A stretch of DNA of 64,000 nt, from the NCBI RefSeq assembly GCF_014171475.1, contig NZ_CP048817.1, positions 558,001 to 622,000 on the forward strand. The letters are read 5' to 3'. The translations under genes were made by a program, and so were the position numbers. Below, piece by piece: positions 7,921-16,830 of this stretch (its first letter is position 1; each line of letters begins with the position of its first letter). Source of the DNA: Sphingomonas sp. So64.6b (GTDB lineage: Bacteria > Pseudomonadota > Alphaproteobacteria > Sphingomonadales > Sphingomonadaceae). Below the pieces are notes generated by a model. That model saw only the letters and a program-made list of their open reading frames with translations. It did not search any database and was not told where the DNA came from.

Positions 7921-10854
7921 ATGGGCTATGACGGCCAGGATTTCAGCGAGATCGCGGGCGGCGTGAGCCCCGCGTTCATCGAAACGCTGTACGCGCGCTA
8001 CAAGACGTCACCCGACAGCGTCGAGCCGTCGTGGCGCGCCTGGTTTGAAGGACTTGAAGGGTCGGCACAGGGGCCAAGCTGGGAACAGCCCAACTGGCCG
8101 CTGAGCACGACCGACGACCTGACCGCCGCGCTCGATCCGACTCAGATGGAGCCGGCGCCCAAGCCCGCCAAGGGTGCCGCGCCCAAGCCGGTCGCTGTCT
8201 CGGACGCGACCCCACAGGTCGATGTCACCCGCGCCGCCGCCGACGCGATCCGCGCGATGATGCTGGTGCGCACCTATCGCGTGCGCGGCCACCTTGCCGC
8301 CAATCTCGATCCGCTCGGCCTGTCCAAGCGCGAGTTGCCGGCGGATCTGACGCCTGAATATCACGGCTTTTCCGGCGCCGATCTCGACAAGCCGGTTTAT
8401 ATGGGCGGCACTCTCGGTCTGGAATGGGCGACGGTTCGTGAACTCGTCAGCACCTTGCGCGCCAATTACTGCGGCAATGTCGGCCTCGAATATATGCACA
8501 TCGCCGATGTGGATGAGCGTCGCTTCCTGCAGGACCGCATGGAAGGCAAGGACAAGGCGATCGAGTTTTCGCCGCTCGGCAAAAAGGCGATCCTCAACAA
8601 GGTGATCGAGGCCGAGCAGTGGGAGAAATTCCTCGGCCGCAAATATGTCGGCACCAAGCGTTTCGGCCTCGACGGCGGCGAGAGCATGATCCCGGCGCTC
8701 GAATCGATCATCAAATATGGCGGGCAGCTCGGCGTCCGCGAGATCGTCTACGGCATGGCGCATCGCGGCCGGCTGAACGTGTTGTCGAATGTGATGGCCA
8801 AGCCGTTTCGCGTGATCTTCCATGAATTCGGCGGCGGTTCGGACAATCCCGATGACGTGGCCGGATCGGGCGACGTCAAATATCATCTCGGCACTTCGAC
8901 TGATCGCGAGTTCGACGGGATCAGCGTGCATATGTCGCTGGTCGCCAATCCATCGCATCTCGAAGCGGCAGACCCGGTCGTGCTCGGCAAGACGCGCGCG
9001 ATCCAGACCATCGCCGATGACCTGAAGGATCATACCGGCTCGCTGCCCGTGCTGATCCATGGCGATGCGGCGTTCGCGGGGCAGGGGATCGTATGGGAAT
9101 GCCTCGGCTTTTCCGGCATCCGCGGTTACAATACTGGCGGCTGCATCCACTTCGTCATCAACAACCAGATCGGCTTCACGACCAGCCCGCAATTCGCGCG
9201 CTCCTCGCCCTATCCGTCGGATGTGGCGAAGGGCGTCCAGGCGCCGATCTTCCACGTCAATGGCGACGATCCCGAGGCAGTGACCTTCGCCTGCAAGATG
9301 GCGATCGAGTTCCGCCAGAAGTTCCGCCGCGACATCGTCATCGACATGTGGTGCTATCGCCGCTTCGGTCATAATGAAGGTGACGAGCCGAGCTTCACCC
9401 AGCCGCTGATGTACGACCAGATCCGCCAGCATCCGCCGGTGAGCGAGATCTACGGCGCCAAGCTGATCGAGCAGAAAGTGATCGATCGCGCCTGGATCGA
9501 TGACAATATCAAGCAGTTCACGACTTTGCTCGAAGGCGAGTTCGAGGCGGGCGCAAGCTACAAGCCGAACAAGGCCGACTGGTTCGCAGGGCGCTGGTCC
9601 GGGCTGCACGCACCGGCCGATGCGGAGAGCGCGCGGCGCAATCTCGAAACCGGGATCGAGCCCAAGCGGTTCGACTCGCTTGGCCGCACGCTGACCACGG
9701 TCCCCGAAGATTTGACGATCCACAAGACGCTTGGCCGCGTGATCGACGCGAAGCGAGAGATGTTCAAATCGGGCGCCAATTTCGACTGGGCGACGGGCGA
9801 GGCGCTGGCCTACGGCTCGCTGCTGTCAGAAGGCTATGGCGTCCGCCTGTCGGGCCAGGATTCGGGCCGCGGCACGTTCAGCCAGCGTCATGCCGTCTGG
9901 GTCGATCAGAAGGACGAGCATAAATATCTGCCGCTCGCCCAGATCGAGCATGGCCGGGTCGAGATCCTCGATTCGCCCTTGAGCGAATATGGCGTGCTCG
10001 GCTTCGAATATGGCTATGCGCTGGCCGACCCCAAGACGCTGGTGCTGTGGGAAGCGCAGTTCGGCGACTTCATGAACGGCGCGCAGATCATGATCGATCA
10101 GTTCATCGCCGCCGGCGAAGCCAAATGGCTGCGCGCCAATGGCCTGGTGATGCTGCTGCCGCACGGTTACGAAGGGCAGGGGCCGGAGCATAGCTCTGCG
10201 CGGCCCGAGCGTTTCCTGCAGCTGTGTGCACAGGATAATATGCAGGTCGCGAACTGCACCACGCCGGCGAATTATTTCCACCTGCTGCGCCGGCAGATGC
10301 ACCGCTCGTTCCGCAAGCCGTTGATCATCTTCACGCCCAAATCTCTGCTGCGCCACAAGATGGCGGTGTCCAAGGCGGCGGACTTCCAGGGCGACAGCCA
10401 CTTCATGCGGCTGTTGTCCGATCCTTCGGCGCCGGCCGACGCCGATGTGAAGCGCCTCGTGTTGTGCACCGGCAAGGTCGCCTATGACCTGATCGAGGCA
10501 CGCGACGCGGCGGGCGACACGGACACCGCGATCGTGCGCGTCGAACAGCTCTATCCCTTCCCCGGCGAGCCTCTGGTCAAGCGCCTCAAGGCAATGGCCA
10601 ATCTCGAAGACGTGGTGTGGGCGCAGGAGGAACCGAAGAATAACGGCGCTTGGTTCTTCGTCGAGCCGTTCATCGAGGCATGCCTTGGCGATGCCGCCGG
10701 TAAGGTCGCGCGGCCGCGCTATGCCGGTCGTGCCGCTGCAGCATCGCCCGCCACGGGCCTGATGAAGCGTCACCAGATGGAACAGGCCGCGCTTGTCGCC
10801 GACGCGCTCGGTCACAATGTCCGCGAAGAAATCCGCCGCACGCGCAAATCATAA
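7921..10854 (+). CDS. sucA: 2-oxoglutarate dehydrogenase E1 component
   Basis: The thiamine-diphosphate dependent E1 (977 aa) decarboxylates 2-oxoglutarate and succinylates the E2 lipoyl group. The N-terminus FIETLYARYKTSPDSVEPSW matches the OdhA/SucA entry segment. Later motifs are MAHRGRLNVLSNV, HGDAAFAGQGIV and VINNQIGFTTSP (ThDP/Mg region), then the transketolase-like pyrimidine and C-terminal domains (HGYEGQGPEHSSARPERFLQ, EEPKNNGAW). The length is normal. GAGGAACAGCC precedes the start. sucB follows after 30 bp. Confidence 0.97.
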   Translation: MGYDGQDFSEIAGGVSPAFIETLYARYKTSPDSVEPSWRAWFEGLEGSAQGPSWEQPNWPLSTTDDLTAALDPTQMEPAPKPAKGAAPKPVAVSDATPQVDVTRAAADAIRAMMLVRTYRVRGHLAANLDPLGLSKRELPADLTPEYHGFSGADLDKPVYMGGTLGLEWATVRELVSTLRANYCGNVGLEYMHIADVDERRFLQDRMEGKDKAIEFSPLGKKAILNKVIEAEQWEKFLGRKYVGTKRFGLDGGESMIPALESIIKYGGQLGVREIVYGMAHRGRLNVLSNVMAKPFRVIFHEFGGGSDNPDDVAGSGDVKYHLGTSTDREFDGISVHMSLVANPSHLEAADPVVLGKTRAIQTIADDLKDHTGSLPVLIHGDAAFAGQGIVWECLGFSGIRGYNTGGCIHFVINNQIGFTTSPQFARSSPYPSDVAKGVQAPIFHVNGDDPEAVTFACKMAIEFRQKFRRDIVIDMWCYRRFGHNEGDEPSFTQPLMYDQIRQHPPVSEIYGAKLIEQKVIDRAWIDDNIKQFTTLLEGEFEAGASYKPNKADWFAGRWSGLHAPADAESARRNLETGIEPKRFDSLGRTLTTVPEDLTIHKTLGRVIDAKREMFKSGANFDWATGEALAYGSLLSEGYGVRLSGQDSGRGTFSQRHAVWVDQKDEHKYLPLAQIEHGRVEILDSPLSEYGVLGFEYGYALADPKTLVLWEAQFGDFMNGAQIMIDQFIAAGEAKWLRANGLVMLLPHGYEGQGPEHSSARPERFLQLCAQDNMQVANCTTPANYFHLLRRQMHRSFRKPLIIFTPKSLLRHKMAVSKAADFQGDSHFMRLLSDPSAPADADVKRLVLCTGKVAYDLIEARDAAGDTDTAIVRVEQLYPFPGEPLVKRLKAMANLEDVVWAQEEPKNNGAWFFVEPFIEACLGDAAGKVARPRYAGRAAAASPATGLMKRHQMEQAALVADALGHNVREEIRRTRKS

Positions 10855-10884
10855 GTCCGCACACGCGGATACGAGGAAGATACG

Positions 10885-12117
10885 ATGGCAACCGAAGTCA
10901 CAGTGCCCGTCCTGGGCGAATCGATCACTGAAGCTACGCTCGGCGAATGGCTCAAGCAGCCCGGCGATGCAGTCGCGGTCGATGAACCGATCGCGAGCCT
11001 CGAAACCGACAAGGTGTCGGTCGAGGTACCATCGCCGGTCGCCGGGGTGATGGGCGCGCATGCGGTTCAGGTCGGCGACACGGTGCAGGTCGGCGCGATG
11101 ATCGCGACGATAGACGCTGGTGCCGGTGCACCCGCTCAGGCGGCCGCGCCGCAGCCCGCCGTGACGGAGTCGCCCAAGGTGGCTGAACCCGCCCTTGCAT
11201 CGGATGACGGCCCCGCGGCCCTCTCGCCGTCGGTGCGCCGCGCGGTACTCGAACACGGTGTCGATCCGGCGACGGTCAAGGGTACCGGCAAGGATGGCCG
11301 CATTACCAAGGATGATGTGATTGCTGCCGCCGTGACGCCGGCCGCGGCACCCGTCGCGGCGCCTGTCGCAGTGGGGGCCGCCCCGGTTGCGTCGCCCTCG
11401 GTCGCGCAATCGACTGGCCGCAAGGAAGAGCGCGTGCGCATGACGCGCCTGCGCCAGACGATCGCCAAGCGGCTCAAGGAAGCACAGAACACCGCGGCGA
11501 TGCTCACGACGTTCAACGACGTCGACATGACCGCCGTCATTGAAGCGCGGACCAAGTACAAGGACCTGTTCGAAAAGAAGCATGGCGTGCGGCTCGGCTT
11601 TATGGGCTTCTTCGTGAAGGCGGCGTGCATGGCGCTGAAGGACATTCCATCGGTCAACGCGTCGATCGACGGCGAGGATATCGTCTATCACGACTATGCC
11701 GACATCTCGGTCGCGGTGTCGTCGCCGGGTGGCCTGGTCGTGCCGGTGATCCGCGATGCCGATCAGTTGAGCGTCGCCGCTGTGGAAAAGACGATCGGCG
11801 ATTTCGGCAAGCGCGCCAAGGACGGCACGCTCAAGATGGACGAGATGAAGGGCGGCACCTTCACCATCTCCAATGGCGGCGTTTTCGGTTCGCTGATGTC
11901 GACCCCGATCATCAACCCACCGCAAAGCGCCGTGCTCGGCCTTCACCGCATCGAGGACCGTGCGGTGGTGGTCGACGGCCAGATCGTCGTCCGCCCGATG
12001 ATGTATCTCGCGCTGAGCTATGATCACCGCCTGATCGACGGCCGCGAGGCGGTGACTTTCCTCGTCGCGCTGAAGAACGCGATCGAAGATCCGACGCGCA
12101 TACTCATCGACCTGTAA
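10885..12117 (+). CDS. sucB: Dihydrolipoyllysine succinyltransferase (E2) of 2-oxoglutarate dehydrogenase
   Basis: The E2 core of the 2-oxoglutarate dehydrogenase complex (410 aa). It has an N-terminal lipoyl domain with the lipoylated Lys in ETDKVSVEV (about residue 43), an Ala/Pro-rich linker, a peripheral subunit-binding domain ([15 protein letters not shown]...[11 protein letters not shown], about residues 113-148), a second Ala/Pro linker, and the catalytic domain ending in [13 protein letters not shown] with the active His. It lies 30 bp after sucA. It is separated from lpdA by a palindromic repeat. Confidence 0.97.
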   Translation: MATEVTVPVLGESITEATLGEWLKQPGDAVAVDEPIASLETDKVSVEVPSPVAGVMGAHAVQVGDTVQVGAMIATIDAGAGAPAQAAAPQPAVTESPKVAEPALASDDGPAALSPSVRRAVLEHGVDPATVKGTGKDGRITKDDVIAAAVTPAAAPVAAPVAVGAAPVASPSVAQSTGRKEERVRMTRLRQTIAKRLKEAQNTAAMLTTFNDVDMTAVIEARTKYKDLFEKKHGVRLGFMGFFVKAACMALKDIPSVNASIDGEDIVYHDYADISVAVSSPGGLVVPVIRDADQLSVAAVEKTIGDFGKRAKDGTLKMDEMKGGTFTISNGGVFGSLMSTPIINPPQSAVLGLHRIEDRAVVVDGQIVVRPMMYLALSYDHRLIDGREAVTFLVALKNAIEDPTRILIDL

Positions 12118-12140
12118 TCGCGAGAACAATCCCCATATTC

Positions 12141-12227
12141 CGTTCGTGCTGAGCTTGTCGAAGCACTGTTCTTCTTTCTCGGACGGAAAAGAGAAAGCGC
12201 AGCCCTTCGACAAGCTCAGGGCGAACG
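12141..12227. repeat. Palindromic intergenic repeat, family A, copy 1
   Basis: The left arm at 12141-12163 (CGTTCGTGCTGAGCTTGTCG...) and the right arm at 12205-12227 match as reverse complements at 21 of 23 positions. An inner CTTTCTC/GAGAAAG stem is also present. The same family recurs at 26350-26432. It sits between sucB and lpdA. The last bases (GAACGGAG, also conserved in copy 2) appear to provide the lpdA Shine-Dalgarno sequence. Confidence 0.9.
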
Positions 12228-12236
12228 GAGTGTGTG

Positions 12237-13628
12237 ATGGCTGACTATGATTTCGACGTTCTGGTGATCGGCTCCGGCCCCGGCGGTTACGTCGCGGCGA
12301 TCCGCGCGGCGCAGCTTGGCTTGCGCACCGCGTGCGTGGAAAGCCGCGAAACGCTGGGCGGCACCTGCCTCAATGTCGGCTGTATTCCGTCCAAGGCGAT
12401 GCTCCACGCGTCGGAATATTTCGATGCGGCGTCGAACGGCACCTTCGCCAAGCTTGGCATCAAGGTGACGCCCGAGCTCGATCTTGAGGCGATGCACGGC
12501 CAGCGCCTCGACGCGGTCAAGCAGCTGACCGGCGGCATCGCTTTCCTGTTCAAGAAGAACAAGGTCGAATGGCTCAAGGGCCGCGGCAGTTTCGTCGATG
12601 CCCACACGGTCCAGGTTGGTGACAAGACTGTCACCGCCAAGGACATCATCATTGCCACCGGTTCCAGCGTCACCCCGCTGCCTGGCGTGGAGATCGATCA
12701 GAAGGTCGTGGTGGACAGCACCGGCGCGCTCGAATTGGCCAAGGTGCCCGAGCATCTGGTCGTGATCGGTGGCGGCGTGATCGGCCTCGAACTGGGCAGC
12801 GTGTGGCGCCGCCTCGGCGCGAAGGTCACTTGCGTCGAATTCCTCGACCAGATCCTGCCCGGCTTCGATGGCGAGATACGCAAGGAATCGAACAAGATTT
12901 TCAAGAAACAAGGGATCGAGTTCAAGCTGTCGACCAAGGTCACCGGCGTCACGGTCAAGGGTGACAAGGCGACGCTGACGCTCGAACCTGCGGCTGGCGG
13001 CGATGCGACGACGCTGGAGGCGGATTGCGTGCTCGTCTCGATCGGCCGTCGCCCCAACACCGATGGCCTGGCGCTCGACAAGGCCGGGCTCGCCACCAAT
13101 CAGCGCGGCCAGATCGAGATCGGCCATCGCTTCGAGACCAGCGTGCCCGGCATCTGGGCGATCGGCGACGTGGTTCCCGGTCCGATGCTTGCGCACAAGG
13201 CCGAGGACGAAGGCATCGCGGTTGCCGAGAATATCGCCGGGCTCACCGGCATCGTGAACCATGATGTGATCCCGAGCGTCGTGTACACCTGGCCCGAAAT
13301 CGCCGGTGTCGGCCTTACCGAGGAGGCGGCGAAGGAAAAGGGCGAGATCAAGGTCGGCAAGTTCCCGATGGCCGGCAACAGCCGCGCCAAGACCAACCAT
13401 GAACCCGACGGCTTTGTGAAGATCATCGCCGACGCCAAGAGCGACCGTGTGCTCGGCGTATGGTGCATCGCGGTTCCCGCCGGCACGATGATCGCTCAGG
13501 CCGCACAGGCGATGGAGTTCGGCGCGACGAGCGAGGACATCGCCTATACCTGCCACGCGCATCCGACGCACAGCGAGGCGATCAAGGAAGCGGCAATGGC
13601 GGTGCGGGGCAAGGCGATCCATATCTAA
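12237..13628 (+). CDS. lpdA: Dihydrolipoyl dehydrogenase (E3)
   Basis: An FAD-dependent E3 (463 aa) that reoxidises the dihydrolipoyl group of E2 with NAD. The N-terminal FAD motif is GSGPGGYVAAIRAAQ, and the redox-active disulfide is in GGTCLNVGCIPSK. The NAD-binding GGGVIGLELGSVW follows, then the FAD motif GIWAIGDVV and the C-terminal HAHPTHSE with the active His-Glu pair. An in-frame GTG at 12234 directly precedes the ATG at 12237; I prefer the ATG because GGAG at 12227-12230 is then 6 bases away. That Shine-Dalgarno sequence overlaps the end of the palindromic repeat. Confidence 0.96.
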   Translation: MADYDFDVLVIGSGPGGYVAAIRAAQLGLRTACVESRETLGGTCLNVGCIPSKAMLHASEYFDAASNGTFAKLGIKVTPELDLEAMHGQRLDAVKQLTGGIAFLFKKNKVEWLKGRGSFVDAHTVQVGDKTVTAKDIIIATGSSVTPLPGVEIDQKVVVDSTGALELAKVPEHLVVIGGGVIGLELGSVWRRLGAKVTCVEFLDQILPGFDGEIRKESNKIFKKQGIEFKLSTKVTGVTVKGDKATLTLEPAAGGDATTLEADCVLVSIGRRPNTDGLALDKAGLATNQRGQIEIGHRFETSVPGIWAIGDVVPGPMLAHKAEDEGIAVAENIAGLTGIVNHDVIPSVVYTWPEIAGVGLTEEAAKEKGEIKVGKFPMAGNSRAKTNHEPDGFVKIIADAKSDRVLGVWCIAVPAGTMIAQAAQAMEFGATSEDIAYTCHAHPTHSEAIKEAAMAVRGKAIHI

Positions 13629-13845
13629 AGGCGCGCGAGCGAATCGGGCTGGGGCACTCCTCCGCAGCCTGACGGGATCTGTCGTAGCTGACGCGGCGAA
13701 TCTGCCTCTTGGGCGGTTGGGCCGGTGGCGCAACTCGTGGAGAATATCACCACACCCAAGCGACAGCCGCCGTGTTGGTTCGGATCAGCCCTATTGGCTT
13801 GGCTTTGTGCGAGGCGAACGCGAAATCGCCGAAACGGTGCTGCGC

Positions 13846-14766
13846 TTATGCGCCAATCGCCTCATACCCCGCGCCGCCTGACTGGGTTCGCGCCAGGCGG
13901 GTCAGCCGTTCAGCGAGGAATTCGAGCACCACACGAACGCGCGGCGTGTGGCGCAGCCGCTCGTGAGTCAGCAGCCATATGCCGCGCGGGCTTTCGGGCA
14001 TTGGCGGCAGGCAGCGTACCAGATCCGGGTCGTTATCGGCGATCAGGCACGGCAGTACCGCCAGTCCGACATCGGATCGTACCGCCGCGAGCAATCCCAT
14101 CGCCGAACTGTGATGCATCACCACACTGGCTTCCAGGCCGTTTTTCTGCAGCCACTCGCGATACAGCCGCCACAGGCCATTTTCGCCGCCGCCGACCAGC
14201 GGGTGACCGGCGACTTCGCTGCGGCGCCTCGGATAGCCATGTTCGGCGGCGTAGGAACGGCTGCAATAGAGCGTCCAATGATCGTCGGCGAGCCGTCGGC
14301 CGACGAGACCGGCGCCGGTCGGGCGCACGATGTGACGCAGTGCGATATCGGCCGCACCGGCCGCGAGGTCGCGCACTTCCTCGCTGGTGTCGAGATCGAT
14401 CATGATCGCGGGATAGGCCTGATGCAGATCGCGCAGGATCGGCGAGAGAATGGTGACTGCCAGGATTTCCTGCGCCGTGACGCGTACCGTGCCGCTGACC
14501 TCGCGTTGCTGCGCTGCGGCGGCGTCGCTCAGCGCCTGGGCGGTGCGCTGCACGGCGCGGGCATGCACCAGCAAGTCCGCCCCCGCTTCAGTCAGGCGGT
14601 AACCACCGGGGCTGCGATCGAACAGCGCGACCTGCAGCGCATCCTCCAGCGCTGCGATTCGTCTCGCTGCCGTGGTCTGGCTGACCTTCAGCGCGCGGCC
14701 GGCGGCCAATGTGCTGCCGGTGTCGGCCACTGCCAGGAAATATCGGATGTCATTCCAGTCGACCAT
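13846..14766 (-). CDS. LysR-family transcriptional regulator
   Basis: A 306-aa LysR-type regulator. The N-terminal winged HTH is WNDIRYFLAVADTGSTLAAG...VSQTTAARRIAALED, and a periplasmic-binding-like effector domain follows. I chose the start MVDWNDIRY at 14766; the 41 upstream in-frame residues are unlike the family. It is divergent from the UrcA-family gene, with a TTGCA-N9-TGCAA dyad between them, so that gene is a plausible target. The ligand is unknown. A 217-bp stretch downstream (13629-13845) shows no gene. Confidence 0.9.
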   Translation of the reverse strand: MVDWNDIRYFLAVADTGSTLAAGRALKVSQTTAARRIAALEDALQVALFDRSPGGYRLTEAGADLLVHARAVQRTAQALSDAAAAQQREVSGTVRVTAQEILAVTILSPILRDLHQAYPAIMIDLDTSEEVRDLAAGAADIALRHIVRPTGAGLVGRRLADDHWTLYCSRSYAAEHGYPRRRSEVAGHPLVGGGENGLWRLYREWLQKNGLEASVVMHHSSAMGLLAAVRSDVGLAVLPCLIADNDPDLVRCLPPMPESPRGIWLLTHERLRHTPRVRVVLEFLAERLTRLARTQSGGAGYEAIGA

Positions 14767-14783
14767 CCGGACGTTCTGCACTT

Positions 14784-14802
14784 TTGCATAACGGCAGTGC
14801 AA
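14784..14802. promoter_or_regulatory. LysR-type dyad in a divergent promoter
   Basis: TTGCA-N9-TGCAA is a perfect 5-bp dyad of the T-N11-A type bound by LysR-family proteins. It lies 18 bp upstream of the LysR start and 87 bp upstream of the UrcA-family start. The dyad is seen; binding is inferred. Confidence 0.4.
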
Positions 14803-14888
14803 CATCGTTGTTCGTCGAATCGGCAAATGGAGGCGTAGAAAGAATTCGCACCGGTGCCGAAATCCTCCCCAAATTTCGGAGACAGACA

Positions 14889-15218
14889 ATGAAGACGCTT
14901 TTCACGCTGGCGGCCCTGGCCGCCGCGACCATCGTTGCGCCTGTGTCGGCGCAAGAAACCACGACCGGCAATTCGCCTTACCGGGTGAGCCATGCCGATC
15001 TCGACCTGCGCACTGACGCCGGTATCAGGTCGCTCGACCGTCGCATCGACCATGCCGTTGGCAAAGCCTGTGGCTCGGCTTCCGATTTCGATATCGCAGG
15101 CCAGAATGAAATCCGGCGCTGCCGTAAACAGGCGGTTGCGGCTGCTGCGGCGCAACGCAACAAGGCGATCGATGGCGTTCGACAGCCCGAAATGGCGGCC
15201 AATGAGGTCGCGCGTTGA
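14889..15218 (+). CDS. UrcA family exported protein
   Basis: A 109-aa protein with a clear signal peptide (MKTLFTLAALAAATIVAPVSAQ, cleavage about residue 22). Its mature part fits the UrcA pattern common in sphingomonads: an early V-x-x-x-DLDL-x-T strand (VSHADLDLRT), then LDRRIDHAVGKACG with the first Cys and a later Cys in EIRRCRKQAV. The family is periplasmic and of unknown function. GGAGACAGAC precedes the ATG at 14889; longer in-frame starts lack a signal peptide. Confidence 0.82.
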   Translation: MKTLFTLAALAAATIVAPVSAQETTTGNSPYRVSHADLDLRTDAGIRSLDRRIDHAVGKACGSASDFDIAGQNEIRRCRKQAVAAAAAQRNKAIDGVRQPEMAANEVAR

Positions 15219-15336
15219 GACTGTTATTCCGTGCCGGTGCCATGTCTGGCGCGGATCGCCGTACGGCTTGTCGGTGTCACTGAACCGTCATGGATGACTC
15301 CAAGAAATAAACTGATTGCTCAAGCGGTAAAAACCT

Positions 15337-15365
15337 CTTGAACCCCGAAAACCACCTTCCTATAT
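15337..15365 (+). promoter_or_regulatory. Housekeeping-sigma promoter for the candidate sRNA
   Basis: CTTGAA (15337-15342), a 17-bp spacer, then CTATAT (15360-15365). This matches the alphaproteobacterial RpoD consensus CTTGAC-N17-CTATAT at 11 of 12 positions with ideal spacing. It would start transcription near 15372, just ahead of a run of hairpins. Confidence 0.7.
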
Positions 15366-15371
15366 CGGTGT

Positions 15372-15479
15372 CACGAGGCCCCGTGTCCCCCCTTTCGCGA
15401 GGCCTCGCGATGCACCTTCGGGTGTATCTCCTCCCTGAACCTTGGCCACCTCGGGCGTATGCCCGGGGTGGTTTTTTTA
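15372..15479 (+). ncRNA. Candidate small RNA with anti-Shine-Dalgarno motif
   Basis: About 108 nt between a consensus-like promoter and a strong intrinsic terminator, with no open frame of note. The predicted fold is: CACG/CGTG (15372-15385), a perfect 16-bp palindrome at 15395-15410 able to fold as TCGCGA-ggcc-TCGCGA, a UUCG-capped stem TGCACC-TTCG-GGTGTA (15411-15426), a single-stranded CTCCTCCC (15428-15435), then the terminator. CUCCUCCC loops complementary to the ribosome binding site are the hallmark of alphaproteobacterial alpha-r14/'cuckoo' type sRNAs. Assignment to that class is inference; the size and promoter type fit. It lies between the UrcA-family gene and a minus-strand amidohydrolase. 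Confidence 0.65.
15446..15478 (+). terminator. Rho-independent terminator of the candidate sRNA
   Basis: CCACCTCGGGC-GTAT-GCCCGGGGTGG forms an 11-bp stem (one G-U pair) with a four-base loop. TTTTTTT follows directly at 15472-15478. The T-run is on the plus strand only. Confidence 0.92.
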
Positions 15480-15492
15480 TCGGGAAAATGGA

Positions 15493-16341
15493 TTATTCGG
15501 CGGCGAGCGCCGCAGGCGCGGCAAGCGCTTCGTCGGCGAGCGCATCGATCATGCAGCGCAGCAAGCGTGCCGCTTCCCGCAAGCCCTTGCCAGGCGCATC
15601 GAGCGCGGCATCCAGATACAGCGCGCGATCGAATTCGACCTGCACGGCATGGATATTCTTCGCGGGCGCACCGTGGCGGTCGAGGATATGTCCGCCCGCA
15701 TAGGGCGTGTTGGTCGCCCCGCTTAGTCCCGCCGCCATCGTCTCAGCTTCGAGCCGATGGACGAAGCGCGCCGCTGCCGAGCGCCCGAAGCGATCACCCA
15801 ACACGATCTGGCTGCCCGATGCGAGGGACGGCATCGAATGCAGGTCAAGTAACACCGCCACCCCGAAGCGCGCCCGTGCCGTCGTCAGCAACCGGCCGAG
15901 CAATTCGTGATAGGGGCGATGATCGCCGGCGATCCGGGCCATCACCTCTTCGCCTTCCAACCGGCGCTGCCAGATCTCGCCGGCACTCGCCAGGCGGCGC
16001 GGGATCAGCCCGAGTCCGCCGCGCAGCTTGGCCGACTGCAGGCCGAGCGCACGCCGGTCGGCCCCGGCATCGATATGCGGGTCGCGCTCATTCTCGCTGC
16101 GGTTGAGATCGATCCAGGCGCGCGCGCGCTGCTGTACCAGCATCGTCTCGCTGTGCCGCGCTGCCATCGCCAGCGTATCGATATGGCGGTCCTCGAGCGG
16201 GCGAAGCGCGGTCAATGGGACTCGGATCGCCGCGCGCAACGCCAGCGGATAATCGCGCCCACCATGCGGCACCGACAGGATGACCGGGCTGACCGGCTCG
16301 AGCGGGCCATAAAGATCATAGGGCAGGGCGATATTAGCCAT
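15493..16341 (-). CDS. N-formylglutamate amidohydrolase family protein
   Basis: A 282-aa protein of the N-formylglutamate amidohydrolase (HutG-type) family, which releases formate from N-formylglutamate in histidine breakdown and is widespread as stand-alone copies in alphaproteobacteria. Visible motifs are VILSVPHGGRDYP (metal-binding His), DRHIDTLA, ARAWIDLNRSENERD and VAVLLDLHSMPS. I chose the start MANIALPYD at 16341. No other hut genes are adjacent. It is divergent from cpdR, so the substrate in vivo is open. Confidence 0.87.
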   Translation of the reverse strand: MANIALPYDLYGPLEPVSPVILSVPHGGRDYPLALRAAIRVPLTALRPLEDRHIDTLAMAARHSETMLVQQRARAWIDLNRSENERDPHIDAGADRRALGLQSAKLRGGLGLIPRRLASAGEIWQRRLEGEEVMARIAGDHRPYHELLGRLLTTARARFGVAVLLDLHSMPSLASGSQIVLGDRFGRSAAARFVHRLEAETMAAGLSGATNTPYAGGHILDRHGAPAKNIHAVQVEFDRALYLDAALDAPGKGLREAARLLRCMIDALADEALAAPAALAAE

Positions 16342-16450
16342 CGCGGTCACCGTAGATTGGGCGCATTCTCGTCGCAATGCGTGGATGTGGGCTGGAATTT
16401 CTTAAGGGCTTTGCGCATACACTGGCGGTTCGCAAATGAGTGGGACCGTA

Positions 16451-16828
16451 ATGATCAGGATTCTGCTGGCTGAAGACGACCGGGTGATGCGCGAATATCT
16501 GACGCGTGCGCTTGAGCGTTCTGGCTATGCCGTCAGCGCGGTCGACCGCGGTACCGCCGCGATTCCGCTGCTTGAGACCGAGCATTTCGACCTGTTGTTG
16601 ACCGATATCGTCATGCCCGAGATGGACGGCATCGAACTGGCCCAACGCGCCGGTGAGATGGTCCCGGACCTGCGCGTCATGTTTATCACCGGCTTTGCCG
16701 CCGTCACGCTCAAGGCAGGCAAGCAAATGCCGCAGGCGCGCGTTCTGTCCAAGCCGTTCCATCTGCGCGACCTGGTGCTTGAGGTCGACCGGATGTTCGA
16801 AAAGGAAAGCGCCACCGGCGGGCTTTAA
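16451..16828 (+). CDS. cpdR: CpdR-like single-domain response regulator
   Basis: A 125-aa stand-alone receiver domain with no output domain. Acidic pocket EDD is at residues 7-9, the phospho-acceptor Asp is in LLTDIVMPEMDG, and the switch region is MFITGFAAV followed by LSKPFHLRDLV with the conserved Lys. The D-I-V-M-P-E-M-D-G-I-E-L-A and FITGFAAV strings are typical of CpdR, which controls ClpXP-dependent proteolysis and cell-cycle progression in Caulobacter. The start could also be the ATG at 16436; I prefer 16451 (MIRILLAEDD) by family alignment, with GGGA upstream. Confidence 0.88.
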   Translation: MIRILLAEDDRVMREYLTRALERSGYAVSAVDRGTAAIPLLETEHFDLLLTDIVMPEMDGIELAQRAGEMVPDLRVMFITGFAAVTLKAGKQMPQARVLSKPFHLRDLVLEVDRMFEKESATGGL

Positions 16829-16830
16829 AG

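Noticed and set aside
8008..9723. Long minus-strand open frame (571 codons) opposite sucA
   Set aside because: Its translation is rich in Arg, Ala, Asp and His with no domain, and it mirrors codon bias of the real gene on the other strand.
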